Notes: generated from the sequence alone by a model not told the origin. A DNA stretch of 39,607 nt from Betaproteobacteria bacterium RIFCSPLOWO2_02_FULL_63_19 (GCA_001770415.1 MEQX01000070.1:1-39607); one strand, 5' to 3'. Shown: positions 24,822-34,402, numbered from the stretch's first letter. A program made the numbers and translations.

Positions 24822-25292
24822 ATGTTCGAGGTTGCGTTGGTGCAATCGGGCGACGGCGACGCGGCCGCTCAGGCCCTGCTCAAGGATGAAATAGACGCCG
24901 TATTCCTCGTCGGACCGCCGTTCCTGCAGCGCTATCTGCCATTCTGGGCCGCGACACTCGTGGACCGCATCGTCGTGCTGCTGGTACCGCTGCTGGCGGT
25001 ACTTATCCCGGTGCTTAGATTTGCGCCCTCCTTGTATACATGGCGCATCCGGTCGCGCATCTACCGATGGTATGGAGAACTCAAGATTCTCGAGGTAGAA
25101 CTTAGGGAACAATTCGACCCGTCACGGGTTGCAGAATATCGACGACGCCTTGACAGGCTCGAGGAAGTCGCGCACACGAGACCGATACCGCTCGCGTTCA
25201 CCGATCAGGTCTACACGCTCCGGCTGCACATCGGCTTGGTGCGGAATGTCCTGGAAAAGCCGGCGACCGGTGTCACACCGGATTCGCGCTGA
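24822..25292 (+). pseudogene. TAXI-type TRAP substrate-binding protein with large internal deletion
   Basis: About 156 residues remain. Residues from GPPFLQRYLPFWAATLVDR onward match the C-terminal membrane-anchored domain of TAXI-family TRAP solute-binding proteins: one strong membrane segment (LLVPLLAVLIPVLRF), then YTWRIRSRIYRWYGELK and a coiled segment ending TDQVYTLRLHIGLVR. Just before it, ALVQSGDGDAAAQALLKDEIDAVFLV resembles a part of the binding domain that normally lies about 110 residues earlier. The intervening region is missing in frame, and nearly all of the N-terminal binding lobe is also missing (whole proteins are about 420-480 residues). No TRAP membrane subunit gene is nearby. 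I infer a decayed gene. Confidence 0.65.
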
Positions 25293-25323
25293 AACCGCTA
25301 ACACCCTTCGAGCAGCATGATCC

Positions 25324-25347
25324 GCGCGGACGGCATTCCGTCCGCGC
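25324..25347. terminator. Strong hairpin between convergent TRAP remnant and fadL-like gene
   Basis: A perfect ten-base-pair stem, GCGCGGACGG / CCGTCCGCGC, with loop CATT lies in the gap where two genes converge. No T-run follows on either strand, so it may be a weak or factor-assisted bidirectional terminator. Confidence 0.5.
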
Positions 25348-25372
25348 AGCGTCGCAACGCCCGAAGTGGCAT

Positions 25373-26767
25373 TTAGAAGCGATAGCCGAACTGCACGCCC
25401 AGTATGTCGACGGAATTCTCGTAGTTACCGGCCAGCTTGCCGTACCCGGCTACATTGCCGGCGGTCTGATTGATCGACGAGTCCTTTACGAACAGGTGCG
25501 CATAACTGATGTCGATCGTCGTGTTCTTCGACGGCCTGTATTGCGCGCCGATGGACAACCAAGTACGGCCCTCGTCGGGAAGCCGTGGCGTTCGGTCAAC
25601 ATCGTTCACCGGCGTCTGGTCGTATGCCAAACCGGCTTTACTGGACCACTTGTCGTTGTAGCGGTAGATCGCGCCGACACCCACACGCAGAGTGTTCCTG
25701 AAATTCTCCGGGGTAACGCCAAGCGTCGAACCGCCTTCGCGCACAATCCTCAACTCTTCGATCTTGGCCCATCCGGTCCAGGTCAAATCGCCGAGCACGG
25801 TCCACTTCTGGTCCGGTTGGTGGCTCAACGCCAGTGAAAACGTGTCGGGCATCTTGATATCGACACTCACGTTACCTCCCGACAGGCCCGCAGCGACTGC
25901 GGCGGGAAGCCCCGGCGGAACCCCCGAGAAATCCGCCGTACCGGTTATCTTGTATTTGACCGCCGACCGATACGCGACGCCGAGCCGTGTCATCGGGCTG
26001 AGTGCGAACATCGCGCCGAAGTTATAGCCCCAGGCGCTGTCGCTGCCCTCCACATTCAGTGATCCTTCGGCAATCGCTGCCGGGATCGCGCCGGCAACCG
26101 CGCCCGCGGTCGCGGCGCTGCCCGTCGCCTTGAGCACGCCGCCGAACGCACTCGCAACGTAATTGACGGCCTGCGTGAGTTCTGCGTCGATCGTCTGATA
26201 GCTCAAACCGAAACCCAGCGAAACCTTGTCGTTGGCCTTGTACGAGACGCTCGGATTGATGTTGATCGTTTCAATTGAAGATTTGATGCCCTGGAAGCGA
26301 CCTATCCAGTCGCTGGAATATTCGGTCTTCAGTCCGAAAGGCGCGCCCATGCCGACACCGAACTTCCAGTTCCTGCCCCCATCCATCGCGAAGTACAAAT
26401 GCGGCACCGGCGCAAGGCTGCCCGCGTTCCCGCCGTTGCCCCCGAGCGGCCGCACGGCCGAACCTATCGGAATGCCCGACCCCGACGGCAGTGAACCGTT
26501 GTCGCCGAATTTCTCCGATGGCTCGATCAGGTCGACCCCCACTACGAACTGTTTGCCGCCGGGCAACAGACTCATTCCGGCCGGATTGAAATAGATCGTG
26601 CTCGCGTCCTCGGCTGCAGCAGCCGCTCCGGCGTAGGCCGTACCCAGACCGCTCGCGTTCTGTTCCTGCAAAGCGAACGCCGAGGCATGTGCCTGAGAAG
26701 CACCAGCGGATAACGCACCTGCAACGGCAACCGAAATACCGACCCTGCAAAATCCACCATGCTTCAT
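25373..26767 (-). CDS. FadL/OmpP1-family outer membrane transport porin
   Basis: This 464-residue outer membrane beta-barrel is of the FadL family, which takes up long-chain fatty acids or hydrophobic (often aromatic) compounds. A signal peptide ends near SQAHASA. The mature N-terminus FALQEQNASGLGTAYAG, followed by AEDASTIYFNPAGM, is the FadL hatch signature. The protein ends in aromatic-rich strands with a terminal phenylalanine (FGYRF), the usual barrel-assembly signal. AAGGAG precedes the ATG. The substrate is not determinable. An aromatic-degrading dioxygenase is present in the same window but 24 kb away. Confidence 0.93.
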   Translation of the reverse strand: MKHGGFCRVGISVAVAGALSAGASQAHASAFALQEQNASGLGTAYAGAAAAAEDASTIYFNPAGMSLLPGGKQFVVGVDLIEPSEKFGDNGSLPSGSGIPIGSAVRPLGGNGGNAGSLAPVPHLYFAMDGGRNWKFGVGMGAPFGLKTEYSSDWIGRFQGIKSSIETININPSVSYKANDKVSLGFGLSYQTIDAELTQAVNYVASAFGGVLKATGSAATAGAVAGAIPAAIAEGSLNVEGSDSAWGYNFGAMFALSPMTRLGVAYRSAVKYKITGTADFSGVPPGLPAAVAAGLSGGNVSVDIKMPDTFSLALSHQPDQKWTVLGDLTWTGWAKIEELRIVREGGSTLGVTPENFRNTLRVGVGAIYRYNDKWSSKAGLAYDQTPVNDVDRTPRLPDEGRTWLSIGAQYRPSKNTTIDISYAHLFVKDSSINQTAGNVAGYGKLAGNYENSVDILGVQFGYRF

Positions 26768-26916
26768 AGCCGCTCCTTTCGATCAGATGTGATTTGTCGG
26801 ACGCTCTGCGACACCCTGCGGCTTCGCCGACGTCGCTCGACCCCTTCAAACGCTAGCACAACCCAGGACTTTGGCAAACGTGCGGCATCACGCCCCTCCG
26901 CCGTCAGCCATCGGAA

Positions 26917-28116
26917 TCAGTCCAGCGTAACGCGCGCAAACTTGCGTTTACCGACCTGCAGCACCAGCGTCATGCCGGCATCGAGCTGCAGTGCCTTGTC
27001 GGAAACTCGCTCCCCGCCGAGACGCACCCCCCCCTGCTCGATCATCCGCAGCGCCTCCGACGTGCTCGAGGTCAGCCCGCAGGCCTTCAGAAGCTGTGCG
27101 ATTGCCATCGGCCGGCCACCGGTCTGCACGCTCACTTCAGGCATTTCCGCAGGCATTGCGCCCTCTCGGAAGCGGGCCTCGAATTCCTTCTCCGCGCGCC
27201 TTGCGGCCTGCTGACTGTGGAACCGCGCAACTATCTCCTTGGCAAATCCCGCTTTAATGTCCCGCGGATTGCGTCCGGCCGCGACCTCCTGCCGCCACTC
27301 CGCGATGACTTCCAGCGATTCGAAGGACAGCAATTCGATGTAACGCCACATCAACTCGTCGGAAACCGACATCAGCTTGCCGAAGATCTCACCCGCAGGC
27401 TCATCGATACCGACGTAGTTGCCCAACGACTTGGACATCTTGTTGATTCCGTCCAGACCCTCGAGCAGCGGCATGGTGAGTATGCATTGGGGCCGCTGGC
27501 CGAAGTGCTTCTGCATTTCGCGACCAACCAGCAGGTTGAACTTCTGGTCGGTGCCCCCGAGTTCGACGTCGCACTTCATGGCGACCGAGTCGTATCCCTG
27601 CATCAGCGGATACAGAAACTCGTGGATCGCGATCGGTTGGTTCGAGCGAAATCGCTTGCCGAAATCGTCGCGCTCGAGCATGCGTGCTACCGTGTAGGTG
27701 GCCGCCACCCGGATCATGCCGTCGGCTCCCAGTTTGTCAGACCAAGTGGAATTGAACATGATCTCGGTGCGCCCCGGATCCAGAATCTTGAATACCTGTT
27801 CCCGATAGGTTCGCGCGTTGTCCTGGATCTGCTCGCGCGAAAGCGGCGGGCGTGTTGTGTTCTTGCCGGTCGGGTCGCCTATCATCCCGGTGAAATCGCC
27901 GATCAGAAACTGGACGTGATGCCCGAGGTCCTGAAACTGGCGCAGCTTGTTGAGCACAACGGTATGGCCGAGATGGAGGTCGGGGGCGGTGGGGTCCATG
28001 CCCAGCTTGACGCGCAACGGCCTGGTGCCGGCAAGGCGCTCGGCCAGTTCGGCCTCAACCAGCAATTCGTCGCTGCCGCGCTTGATGACCCTCAACTGGT
28101 GCTCGATATCGACCAT
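26917..28116 (-). CDS. tyrS: Tyrosyl-tRNA synthetase
   Basis: This 399-residue class I aminoacyl-tRNA synthetase charges tRNA-Tyr. The HIGH-type motif is HLGH in [15 protein letters not shown] and the KMSKS motif is in [10 protein letters not shown]. The tyrosine pocket segment [18 protein letters not shown] and a C-terminal S4-like RNA-binding domain (about 335-399) are visible. Length and the HLGH variant fit the TyrZ-like branch common in betaproteobacteria. It is divergent from the M23 peptidase gene (67-base gap), a conserved arrangement. Confidence 0.96.
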   Translation of the reverse strand: MVDIEHQLRVIKRGSDELLVEAELAERLAGTRPLRVKLGMDPTAPDLHLGHTVVLNKLRQFQDLGHHVQFLIGDFTGMIGDPTGKNTTRPPLSREQIQDNARTYREQVFKILDPGRTEIMFNSTWSDKLGADGMIRVAATYTVARMLERDDFGKRFRSNQPIAIHEFLYPLMQGYDSVAMKCDVELGGTDQKFNLLVGREMQKHFGQRPQCILTMPLLEGLDGINKMSKSLGNYVGIDEPAGEIFGKLMSVSDELMWRYIELLSFESLEVIAEWRQEVAAGRNPRDIKAGFAKEIVARFHSQQAARRAEKEFEARFREGAMPAEMPEVSVQTGGRPMAIAQLLKACGLTSSTSEALRMIEQGGVRLGGERVSDKALQLDAGMTLVLQVGKRKFARVTLD

Positions 28117-28183
28117 GTCCGGCTTCTTGATTTCCTAGATTTTTGTTAGACTTGCTAGAGTTACCGCAACCAACAACTTAAGA

Positions 28184-29479
28184 ATGCAAATTCTAGCGCA
28201 ATCCACCGCGAACAGGGCCCGTTCCAGACGGCCCTTGATCGTGGCAAGCGCGCTTTCACTGCTGTTCGGAGTAGTTGCCGCTTTCGGCACCGTCCAGGGT
28301 CCGCCCGAGCCGATTTTTTCCACAACCGTCGTTGAATCGCTGGCGCTTCCACCCCCGGCCGAGCAGAGCGATACCGGCCAAGTCTATATCCGCGAAGATC
28401 GGTTCCGGCGCGGTGACACCATCTCCGCGCTCCTCAGGCGGCTCAACGTCGACGACCTGGAAGTTAATCGGCTGCTGCGCTCTAGGGATGCGAAGGAAGC
28501 GTTCCGCCAGCTGCGTCCGGAAACCACGGTCAATGCGAGAACCGGGGAAGACGGGTCGTTACTGTCGATGTGGTTCATCAACGGACGCTTGCGATTGATT
28601 TCCATCGACCGTTCCGAAGACGGGTTCCAGACTTGGGAGCAGCCGGTCGACTTTTCGCCCCAGATCGTAATGAAATCCGGCGAAATCAAGAGCTCCCTCT
28701 TTGCTGCGACTGACGATGCAGACGTGTCGGACAGCGTCGCAATGCAAATTGCCGATATCTTTTCGGGCGACATCGATTTTCACCGCGATTTGCGCCGTGG
28801 CGACCGGTTTACAGCGGTATTCGAAATGTACGATCACCTTGGTCTGCCGGTAAAGTCCGGGCGCGTGCTCGCCGCCGAATTCATCAACAAGGGCAAGTCC
28901 TATCGTGCAGTCTGGTTCCAGGACGAGTCCGGACGCGGCGGCTACTATACTCCTTCAGGGGACAGCCTCAGGAAAGCGTTCCTGCGTTCGCCGCTGAGAT
29001 TCTCCCGGGTCACATCCGGGTTCAAAATGCGTTTTCATCCGATTTTGCGGCGGTGGCAGGCTCACAAGGGCATCGACTTCGGTGCACCGACGGGCACTCC
29101 AGTCAGGGCAACAGGCGATGGCGTTGTCGAATTTGTCGGCCGGGACGGCGGGTACGGAAACGTGATCGTGCTGCGCCACGCCGGAGGCATTGAGACGCTA
29201 TACGGCCACTTGAGCGGGTTCGCGAAGGGCATGCGCAAAGGCGTGCGTGTCGATCAGTCTGAGTTGATCGGTCACGTCGGGCAGACCGGATGGGCCACGG
29301 GACCTCATTTGCATTACGAGTTCCTTGTCAACAAGAATCAGCGCAACCCGCTCACTATGGCCTTTCCCGCTTCGAAGCCGGTGACGCCTCAGCAAATGGC
29401 AGCATTCCGCGCGGCGACCGGACCGCTCGCGGCACGACTCGAGCTGCTTGCAACCACCAACCTCGCCCTGCTGGAGTGA
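28184..29479 (+). CDS. mepM: M23-family peptidoglycan DD-endopeptidase (MepM-like)
   Basis: This 431-residue murein endopeptidase probably cuts peptide cross-links to allow cell-wall growth. It has an N-terminal membrane anchor (about residues 18-35), a LysM/OapA-like segment near RRGDTISALLRRLNV (75-89), a helical middle region and a LytM/M23 domain from about 280. The zinc ligands His294 and Asp298 (HKGIDFG) and His377 (HLHYEF), plus catalytic His342 (YGHLSG), are all present, so it should be active rather than a degenerate EnvC/NlpD type. Its stop codon overlaps the GTG start of anmK. Confidence 0.92.
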   Translation: MQILAQSTANRARSRRPLIVASALSLLFGVVAAFGTVQGPPEPIFSTTVVESLALPPPAEQSDTGQVYIREDRFRRGDTISALLRRLNVDDLEVNRLLRSRDAKEAFRQLRPETTVNARTGEDGSLLSMWFINGRLRLISIDRSEDGFQTWEQPVDFSPQIVMKSGEIKSSLFAATDDADVSDSVAMQIADIFSGDIDFHRDLRRGDRFTAVFEMYDHLGLPVKSGRVLAAEFINKGKSYRAVWFQDESGRGGYYTPSGDSLRKAFLRSPLRFSRVTSGFKMRFHPILRRWQAHKGIDFGAPTGTPVRATGDGVVEFVGRDGGYGNVIVLRHAGGIETLYGHLSGFAKGMRKGVRVDQSELIGHVGQTGWATGPHLHYEFLVNKNQRNPLTMAFPASKPVTPQQMAAFRAATGPLAARLELLATTNLALLE

Positions 29480-30603
29480 ACCGGCATTCCGGATGGTGTC
29501 CGGAGGCGCGATCGGACCTGTTTATCGGGCTGATGTCGGGAACCAGCCTTGACGGCATCGACTGCGTACTGTCGGATTTTTCCGAACGTCCTACCCTAGT
29601 CGCCAGGTGCTTTGTACCCTATCCAGCTGAGCTCAAAGCAGCGCTGATCGAGCTTTGCCGCGGCGGACACGACGAACTGGAGCGCGCCGCCCGCATGGGC
29701 GCCGACCTGTCGGCCCGTTACGCCCAAGCCGTCAACGAACTTCTCCTGGAGGCAGGGGTCGAGCCCGGCCGCATCGCAGCCATCGGTTGCCATGGCCAAA
29801 CAGTGCGCCACCGGCCGGAACAGGGATTCACGATACAGCTGGTCAATCCGGCGCTGCTCGCCGAGCGGACAGCAATCACAGTGGTCGCCGATTTTCGCAG
29901 CCGCGACCTCGCCGCCGGAGGACAGGGTGCTCCGCTGGTGCCGGCATTCCATGCCGCGTGCTTCCGGAGCAGTTCGCGCCATCGCGTGGTCGTTAACATC
30001 GGCGGCATCGCCAATCTCACGGACTTGCCCATTCCCGACGACGGCGCGGTGCGCGGTTTCGACAGTGGGCCTGGCAACATACTGCTCGACGCGTGGGCCG
30101 GCAGGCGCCTTGGAACCCCCTGTGACCGGGACGGAGCGCTCGCCGCATCCGGCAGCGTCATTTCTGAGTTGCTCGCGCTGATGCTCGCCGACGAATATTT
30201 CGCGCGCGTGCCGCCAAAAAGCACAGGTCGCGAGCGGTTCAACACCGATTGGCTCGCTGCGGTCGGCGTGGATCGATACCCGGTCGCCGACGTGCAGGCG
30301 ACGCTCGCCGAATTGACGGTGCGGACGATTGCCGAGGGCATTGAGCGTTGGTGCTCGGGCGCCGAGGAAGTGTTTGCCAGCGGAGGCGGCGTGCACAACG
30401 CTGATCTTATGCGCCGCCTGCGGGCGCGGCTCGACGTTCGAACCCTTGCGACTACTGATACCCTGGGCGTTCCCGCCGATTGGGTTGAAGCAATGGCGTT
30501 CGCCTGGCTCGCCCGGCAAACTCTTTCTAACGCACCCGGCAATCTTCCGGAGGTTACCGGTGCGGCCGGCTCGCGCATGCTCGGTGCAATCTACCCCGCC
30601 TGA
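29476..30603 (+). CDS. anmK: Anhydro-N-acetylmuramic acid kinase
   Basis: This 375-residue sugar kinase phosphorylates 1,6-anhydro-MurNAc recovered from cell-wall turnover, giving MurNAc-6-phosphate. The family hallmark GLMSGTSLDGID is at about residues 18-29, with GCHGQTVRHRP, ADFRSRDLAAGGQGAPL and FDSGPGNILLDAW following. The only plausible start is a GTG at 29476 that overlaps the mepM stop (GTGA), which implies translational coupling with the endopeptidase. A long upstream extension of the frame is antisense-like noise within mepM. Length agrees with E. coli AnmK (369). Confidence 0.95.
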   Translation: MNRHSGWCPEARSDLFIGLMSGTSLDGIDCVLSDFSERPTLVARCFVPYPAELKAALIELCRGGHDELERAARMGADLSARYAQAVNELLLEAGVEPGRIAAIGCHGQTVRHRPEQGFTIQLVNPALLAERTAITVVADFRSRDLAAGGQGAPLVPAFHAACFRSSSRHRVVVNIGGIANLTDLPIPDDGAVRGFDSGPGNILLDAWAGRRLGTPCDRDGALAASGSVISELLALMLADEYFARVPPKSTGRERFNTDWLAAVGVDRYPVADVQATLAELTVRTIAEGIERWCSGAEEVFASGGGVHNADLMRRLRARLDVRTLATTDTLGVPADWVEAMAFAWLARQTLSNAPGNLPEVTGAAGSRMLGAIYPA

Positions 30604-30605
30604 GC

Positions 30606-30630
30606 AAAAAAAAGGACCCGAAAGGGTCCC
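30606..30630 (-). terminator. Intrinsic terminator of erpA (possibly bidirectional)
   Basis: On the minus strand GGACCC-TTTC-GGGTCC is followed by eight T residues, a clear Rho-independent terminator just after erpA. The hairpin also follows anmK on the plus strand, where only a short T-containing tract (CGTTCTT) follows. Confidence 0.88.
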
Positions 30631-30649
30631 GTTCTTACGAACAAATGCT

Positions 30650-31000
30650 TCAGGCCGAAAACGAAGATCCGCATCCGCAAGTGCTCGTGGCATTCGGATT
30701 CTTGATCACGAACTGCGAACCTTCCAGACCGTCGGTGTAATCGATCACCGCGCCCACGAGATACTGATAGCTCATCGGATCGATAAGCAGCGTGACCCCG
30801 TTCTTTTCCATCACGGTGTCGTCTTCGTTTTGAACCTCGTCAAACGTGAACCCGTACTGGAAGCCGGAACAACCGCCGCCGGTCACAAAGACCCGCAGCT
30901 TGAGATCGCTGTTGCCTTCCTCTTCGATGAGTTCGCGCACCTTTCCGGCCGCGCTGTCGCTGAAAACCAATGGTGCCGGTGCATCCGTAACCGCATTCAT
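30650..31000 (-). CDS. erpA: Iron-sulfur cluster insertion protein ErpA
   Basis: This 116-residue A-type carrier delivers [4Fe-4S] clusters to apoproteins such as IspG/IspH. The three conserved cysteines are visible: Cys44 in [11 protein letters not shown] and Cys108/Cys110 near the end in STCGCGSSF. The [10 protein letters not shown] region and the acidic [11 protein letters not shown] segment fit ErpA rather than IscA. GGAG precedes the ATG. It has its own promoter (31028-31056) and terminator, so it is a single-gene unit convergent with anmK, a common betaproteobacterial layout. Confidence 0.95.
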   Translation of the reverse strand: MNAVTDAPAPLVFSDSAAGKVRELIEEEGNSDLKLRVFVTGGGCSGFQYGFTFDEVQNEDDTVMEKNGVTLLIDPMSYQYLVGAVIDYTDGLEGSQFVIKNPNATSTCGCGSSFSA

Positions 31001-31027
31001 TTCCGTCTCCTGGTAGCAATTTGATTC

Positions 31028-31056
31028 ATTATCGGATTGTGGGTCAGGCTCGTCAA
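31028..31056 (-). promoter_or_regulatory. erpA promoter
   Basis: On the minus strand TTGACG (31051-31056) and GATAAT (31028-31033) are separated by 17 bases, close to the sigma-70 consensus. The predicted start is about 20 bases before the erpA ATG, leaving room for its GGAG ribosome binding site. I see no clear IscR-type motif overlapping it. Confidence 0.7.
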
Positions 31057-31106
31057 CCCGACACTTGCTGGGGTTATTTGCGCGCGAAACGCCGCGTCGA
31101 CAGGAG

Positions 31107-31523
31107 TCAAATCACGGACTTACCCGCCGCGAGCTTCAGCTCGACGGCCTTCGATTCGCCAGCGCTGTGGACCAGCCGACCGTCGACTATCGCACCGAGG
31201 TGCATTTCGAGATTGGTGTAATGGATGTCGCCCCGCACGCGCGAATTTGCCTGGAGTTCCAGCGACTCGGTCGCGTAGACTGGGCCGTTGATGGTGCCGT
31301 TTACGACCAAATGGGACACGTTTATCTCGCCTTCTATGCGCGCGCGATCGCTGACGACCAATGTCGAGGGCTGGTCGGCCGCCGCCGTGACGTTGCCTAC
31401 AATTTCCCCATCGACGCGCAGTCCGCCCGCAAAACTGATATTGCCCTCGATGCGGGTACCCGCCCCGATCAGGCTGTCGATTCGGTTCTGCGGCTTATTC
31501 GGCTTCTTTCCGAACATTGTCAC
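31107..31523 (-). CDS. Bactofilin-family cytoskeletal protein
   Basis: This 138-residue bactofilin has the central repetitive beta-helix domain (about residues 15-120), with the pattern of hydrophobic and glycine residues [20 protein letters not shown] ... [20 protein letters not shown]. The short charged tails are typical. Bactofilins polymerise without nucleotide and often localise peptidoglycan enzymes, including M23 peptidases. An M23 gene (mepM) lies 1.6 kb away in this same conserved block. The start overlaps the stop of the upstream coiled-coil membrane protein by four bases, so the two are translationally coupled. Confidence 0.93.
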   Translation of the reverse strand: MTMFGKKPNKPQNRIDSLIGAGTRIEGNISFAGGLRVDGEIVGNVTAAADQPSTLVVSDRARIEGEINVSHLVVNGTINGPVYATESLELQANSRVRGDIHYTNLEMHLGAIVDGRLVHSAGESKAVELKLAAGKSVI

Positions 31524-32278
31524 CCCTCCTTGCCTCCCAACGGCGGGCTGAAACTCTGGTTCGCACGCGCCTGTATGGAGCCTTCTTCCAGGACCCGTGC
31601 CTGCACGCCGACCAGCCTTGCGTTGCCCGGGATCCGAAACGTGCCTTCGACCCGTTGAAAATACTTGAACCTGAGCGAGTAGGCCGAATCGCGCGCAGAG
31701 GCTTGATCTGGAACGCTAAGTGTAGCATTACGCCCATTCTCCTGCAGGCTGATGACTAATTGCAGCGAGCCGCGGAATTCGCGGTCGCGTCTTCCGCCCT
31801 GAAGCACCAGCAAGCGGTATCGATACTCTCCCGGAAGGACATCCGGATCCACCCTGAAACGGTGTATCGAGAGTCTGCTGGTCGTCGGAGTAAGATTCTC
31901 GAAAAATGCCAAGTCTTCCTTGAGGCGTGTGTTCTGCGCCTCTAGCGTCTTGGCCTGCACCTCAAGTTGCGCCTGGGCAGACTGCTCGATTTTGAGCCGC
32001 GACTCACTGGCGTCCGCGATGGCGCGCAACCGGCTTGTTTCCTTCTCGAGCTTAGCAACGCTGGCGCGCAGGCGTGCAAGCTCCTCCTCTGTCTCGCGGC
32101 GGTCGAAACCGGCAAAGCGGCGACCCGCATCGTAGAGCCACGCCGCGGCCCCCACGAATATTGCGAGCGTGACGATAATCCCTAGCCACCGCCAATACCA
32201 CCCGACATGGGTGCGTACCGTCACCTTGGGCGCGGAAATGCCGAAACGAGCGCGGATTCGCTTGAAAAGGCGCGCCAT
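31520..32278 (-). CDS. DUF6776-like membrane-anchored coiled-coil protein
   Basis: This 252-residue protein has a cytoplasmic basic N-terminus, one membrane segment (about 28-50, GIIVTLAIFVGAAAWLY), a periplasmic coiled coil (about 58-130, rich in heptads such as EEELARLRASVAKLEKE) and a beta-rich C-terminal domain (about 135-235). I recognise it as the partner usually found next to this bactofilin in betaproteobacteria, of DUF6776 type. Its function is unknown. The overlap of its stop with the bactofilin start suggests that it anchors or positions the bactofilin polymer at the membrane, which is inference. Confidence 0.78.
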   Translation of the reverse strand: MARLFKRIRARFGISAPKVTVRTHVGWYWRWLGIIVTLAIFVGAAAWLYDAGRRFAGFDRRETEEELARLRASVAKLEKETSRLRAIADASESRLKIEQSAQAQLEVQAKTLEAQNTRLKEDLAFFENLTPTTSRLSIHRFRVDPDVLPGEYRYRLLVLQGGRRDREFRGSLQLVISLQENGRNATLSVPDQASARDSAYSLRFKYFQRVEGTFRIPGNARLVGVQARVLEEGSIQARANQSFSPPLGGKEG

Positions 32279-32288
32279 GGTCCGAGAG

Positions 32289-33344
32289 CTACGGAACGAC
32301 CGGAAGCTGCGTCAGCCCCGTGGTCTCGGGCAGTCCGAACATGATGTTCATGTTCTGCACCGCCTGGCCGGCTGCGCCCTTGACCAGATTATCGATGACC
32401 GAAAGGACAACGAGCGTGCCTCCTCCCTGTGGTCTATGCAAGGCGATGCGACACATGTTGGCAGCCCGCACCGATCGCGTGTCGGGATGACTCCCGGCCG
32501 GCAACATGTCGACATAGGGTTCTGCCGCGTACCGATCCTGATACAACTTTTGGAAAAACGATGTATCCGAGCCCGCCGTCCGGGCGGTCTCTTGCGTGAT
32601 GCGCGCATACAGTGTGGCGTGAATACCGCGGATCATCGGCGCCAAATGTGGAACGAATGTCAGTCCGACCTCCCGTCCGGCCGCTTCCGCCAAGCCTTGA
32701 CGGATTTCCGGCCAGTGTCGATGGCCGCCGACGCCATAGGCCCTGAAGCTGTCGGAGGCCTCCGAAAAGAGTATATGCGTCTCGGCCTTGCGTCCCGCAC
32801 CGGATACGCCCGACTTCGCGTCCGCAATAAGGTGGTCCAGATCGACGACGCCCTCGGCGACCAGCGGCAGCAGACCGAGTTGCACGGCAGTCGGGTAACA
32901 GCCAGGGTTTGCGACCAGCCGAGCGGCCCGGATCTTCGCGCGGTTGACTTCGGGCAGTCCATACACCGCCTGCGCGACGAGTTCGGGGGCAGCGTGCTTC
33001 CTGCCATACCACTTTTCCCATTCAGGAACATCACGCAGCCTGAAGTCGGCTGATAGGTCGATCACACGCACCCCCCCATCGAGCAGCACCGCTGTCTGCT
33101 CCATCGCCACCGCGTTGGGGGTGGCGAAGAATACGAGATCACAGTGCGCGAGGTCGGTGACTGCCGGATCGGAATATGCGAGCGACACACTGGCGCGCAG
33201 GCTCGGAAACATGTCCGCTACCGGCATGCCGGCTTCTTTGCGCGAAGTGATCGCAACCAGATGCGCCTGCGGATGTTGCGCGAGTATTCTCAGCAGTTCC
33301 ACGCCGGTATAGCCGGTGCCGCCTACGATGCCTATCTTGATCAT
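32289..33344 (-). CDS. argC: N-acetyl-gamma-glutamyl-phosphate reductase
   Basis: This 351-residue enzyme carries out the third step of arginine synthesis, reducing N-acetylglutamyl phosphate to the semialdehyde with NADPH. The nucleotide-binding N-terminus [17 protein letters not shown] and the catalytic cysteine Cys149 in [10 protein letters not shown] are clear. The conserved histidine region [16 protein letters not shown] follows. Length fits the long ArgC form. It is 10 bases upstream of the coiled-coil protein gene on the same strand, so argC, that gene and the bactofilin may share a transcript. Confidence 0.96.
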   Translation of the reverse strand: MIKIGIVGGTGYTGVELLRILAQHPQAHLVAITSRKEAGMPVADMFPSLRASVSLAYSDPAVTDLAHCDLVFFATPNAVAMEQTAVLLDGGVRVIDLSADFRLRDVPEWEKWYGRKHAAPELVAQAVYGLPEVNRAKIRAARLVANPGCYPTAVQLGLLPLVAEGVVDLDHLIADAKSGVSGAGRKAETHILFSEASDSFRAYGVGGHRHWPEIRQGLAEAAGREVGLTFVPHLAPMIRGIHATLYARITQETARTAGSDTSFFQKLYQDRYAAEPYVDMLPAGSHPDTRSVRAANMCRIALHRPQGGGTLVVLSVIDNLVKGAAGQAVQNMNIMFGLPETTGLTQLPVVP

Positions 33345-33533
33345 GCCGTGTTCCTAAGCCGGGGATGCCTTGACCCGCGGGTGCGGTCTCGATCCCAACT
33401 TTCCGTTTCCGGTCGGTGCGCAATGGCGGGTTTTCTCGATGCGCGCGTGACCCAGGCCTCGTTCGTCACTGATACCGCCGGCCGCCGCGTTTCCAGAAAC
33501 TGATTCCACCCTGGCGCACACCGTACCACAAAC

Positions 33534-33563
33534 AAAAAGCCGCCTGCGCAGGCGGCTTTTTTT
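33534..33563. terminator. Bidirectional intrinsic terminator after rpsI
   Basis: AGCCGCCTGCGCAGGCGGCT (33538-33557) is a perfect palindrome flanked by A-residues on the left and seven T-residues on the right. On the minus strand it ends the rplM-rpsI transcript, with TTTTT following, and it would also work on the plus strand. Confidence 0.88.
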
Positions 33564-33578
33564 GTTCCAGCGATGAAA

Positions 33579-33971
33579 TTACCGCTTGGAGAACTGTTTG
33601 CGCCTGCGCGCCTTGTGCAAGCCGACTTTCTTTCGCTCCACTTCGCGCGCATCGCGCGTCACCAACCCTGCTTTCGAAAGCGCAGGCTTGAGCGTCGGAT
33701 CGAATTCGATCAGCGCGCGTGTCAACCCGTGGCGTACGGCGCCCGCCTGGCCGAACTCGCCACCGCCGCGCACGTTTACCATGATATCGAAATCGGTCAG
33801 CCGATCGATCAGCGCCAGCGCGTGGCGCGCTACCATTTGGCCCGTATCGCGTCCGAAGTATTCGTCGACAGGCTTGTCGTTGACGATGAACTTCCCCTTG
33901 CCGGGTTTCATGAATACCCGGGCAACCGCTCTCTTGCGGCGGCCGGTGCCGTAGTAATGGTTACCGATCAT
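33579..33971 (-). CDS. rpsI: 30S ribosomal protein S9
   Basis: This 130-residue ribosomal protein has the S9 hallmarks [26 protein letters not shown] and [19 protein letters not shown], and the basic C-terminal tail ends in KRRKQFSKR. That tail reaches the P-site tRNA in the small subunit. Its ATG overlaps the end of rplM by four bases, the universal L13-S9 gene pair. Confidence 0.98.
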   Translation of the reverse strand: MIGNHYYGTGRRKRAVARVFMKPGKGKFIVNDKPVDEYFGRDTGQMVARHALALIDRLTDFDIMVNVRGGGEFGQAGAVRHGLTRALIEFDPTLKPALSKAGLVTRDAREVERKKVGLHKARRRKQFSKR

Positions 33972-34402
33972 TGCTTGATCTCCAGGACCTTGGGCTGCTG
34001 CGCGACGTGCGGATGCTCCGCTCCCGGATAGACCTTCAGTTTGCGCAGCATGGCATAGCCGAGCGGGCCCTTCGGAAGCATCCCCTTGACGGCCAATTCC
34101 AGCGCGCGCGTGGGGAATCGCGCCTGCATTTTTTCAAAATTCGTCTCGCGTATGCCGCCGGGGTAGCCGCTATGGCGGTAATACTTCTTGTTTTCGGCTT
34201 TTCGCCCGGTCACGCGGATCATGGCGGAATTGACCACGACAATGTAATCCCCGGTGTCGACATGCGGCGTAAACTCCGGCTTGTGTTTGCCACGCAGGCG
34301 ATGCGCGATCGCCACAGCAAGCCGACCGAGTATCTTGTCCTCAGCGTCGACCAAGAACCAGTCGTGCCGAGTCTCGCTGGCTTTCGCGGATAGGGTTTTC
34401 AT
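33968..34402 (-). CDS. rplM: 50S ribosomal protein L13
   Basis: This 144-residue L13 protein carries visible signatures [35 protein letters not shown] and [12 protein letters not shown], and a conserved [18 protein letters not shown]. It is the first gene of the rplM-rpsI operon, with a near-consensus promoter at 34442-34470. In E. coli L13 feeds back on its own translation. No clear leader structure for that is visible here. Confidence 0.98.
   Translation of the reverse strand: MKTLSAKASETRHDWFLVDAEDKILGRLAVAIAHRLRGKHKPEFTPHVDTGDYIVVVNSAMIRVTGRKAENKKYYRHSGYPGGIRETNFEKMQARFPTRALELAVKGMLPKGPLGYAMLRKLKVYPGAEHPHVAQQPKVLEIKQ

Noticed and set aside
26800..26916. Possible terminator between fadL-like gene and tyrS
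   Set aside because: No stem with a T-run was found. I saw nothing definite in this gap.
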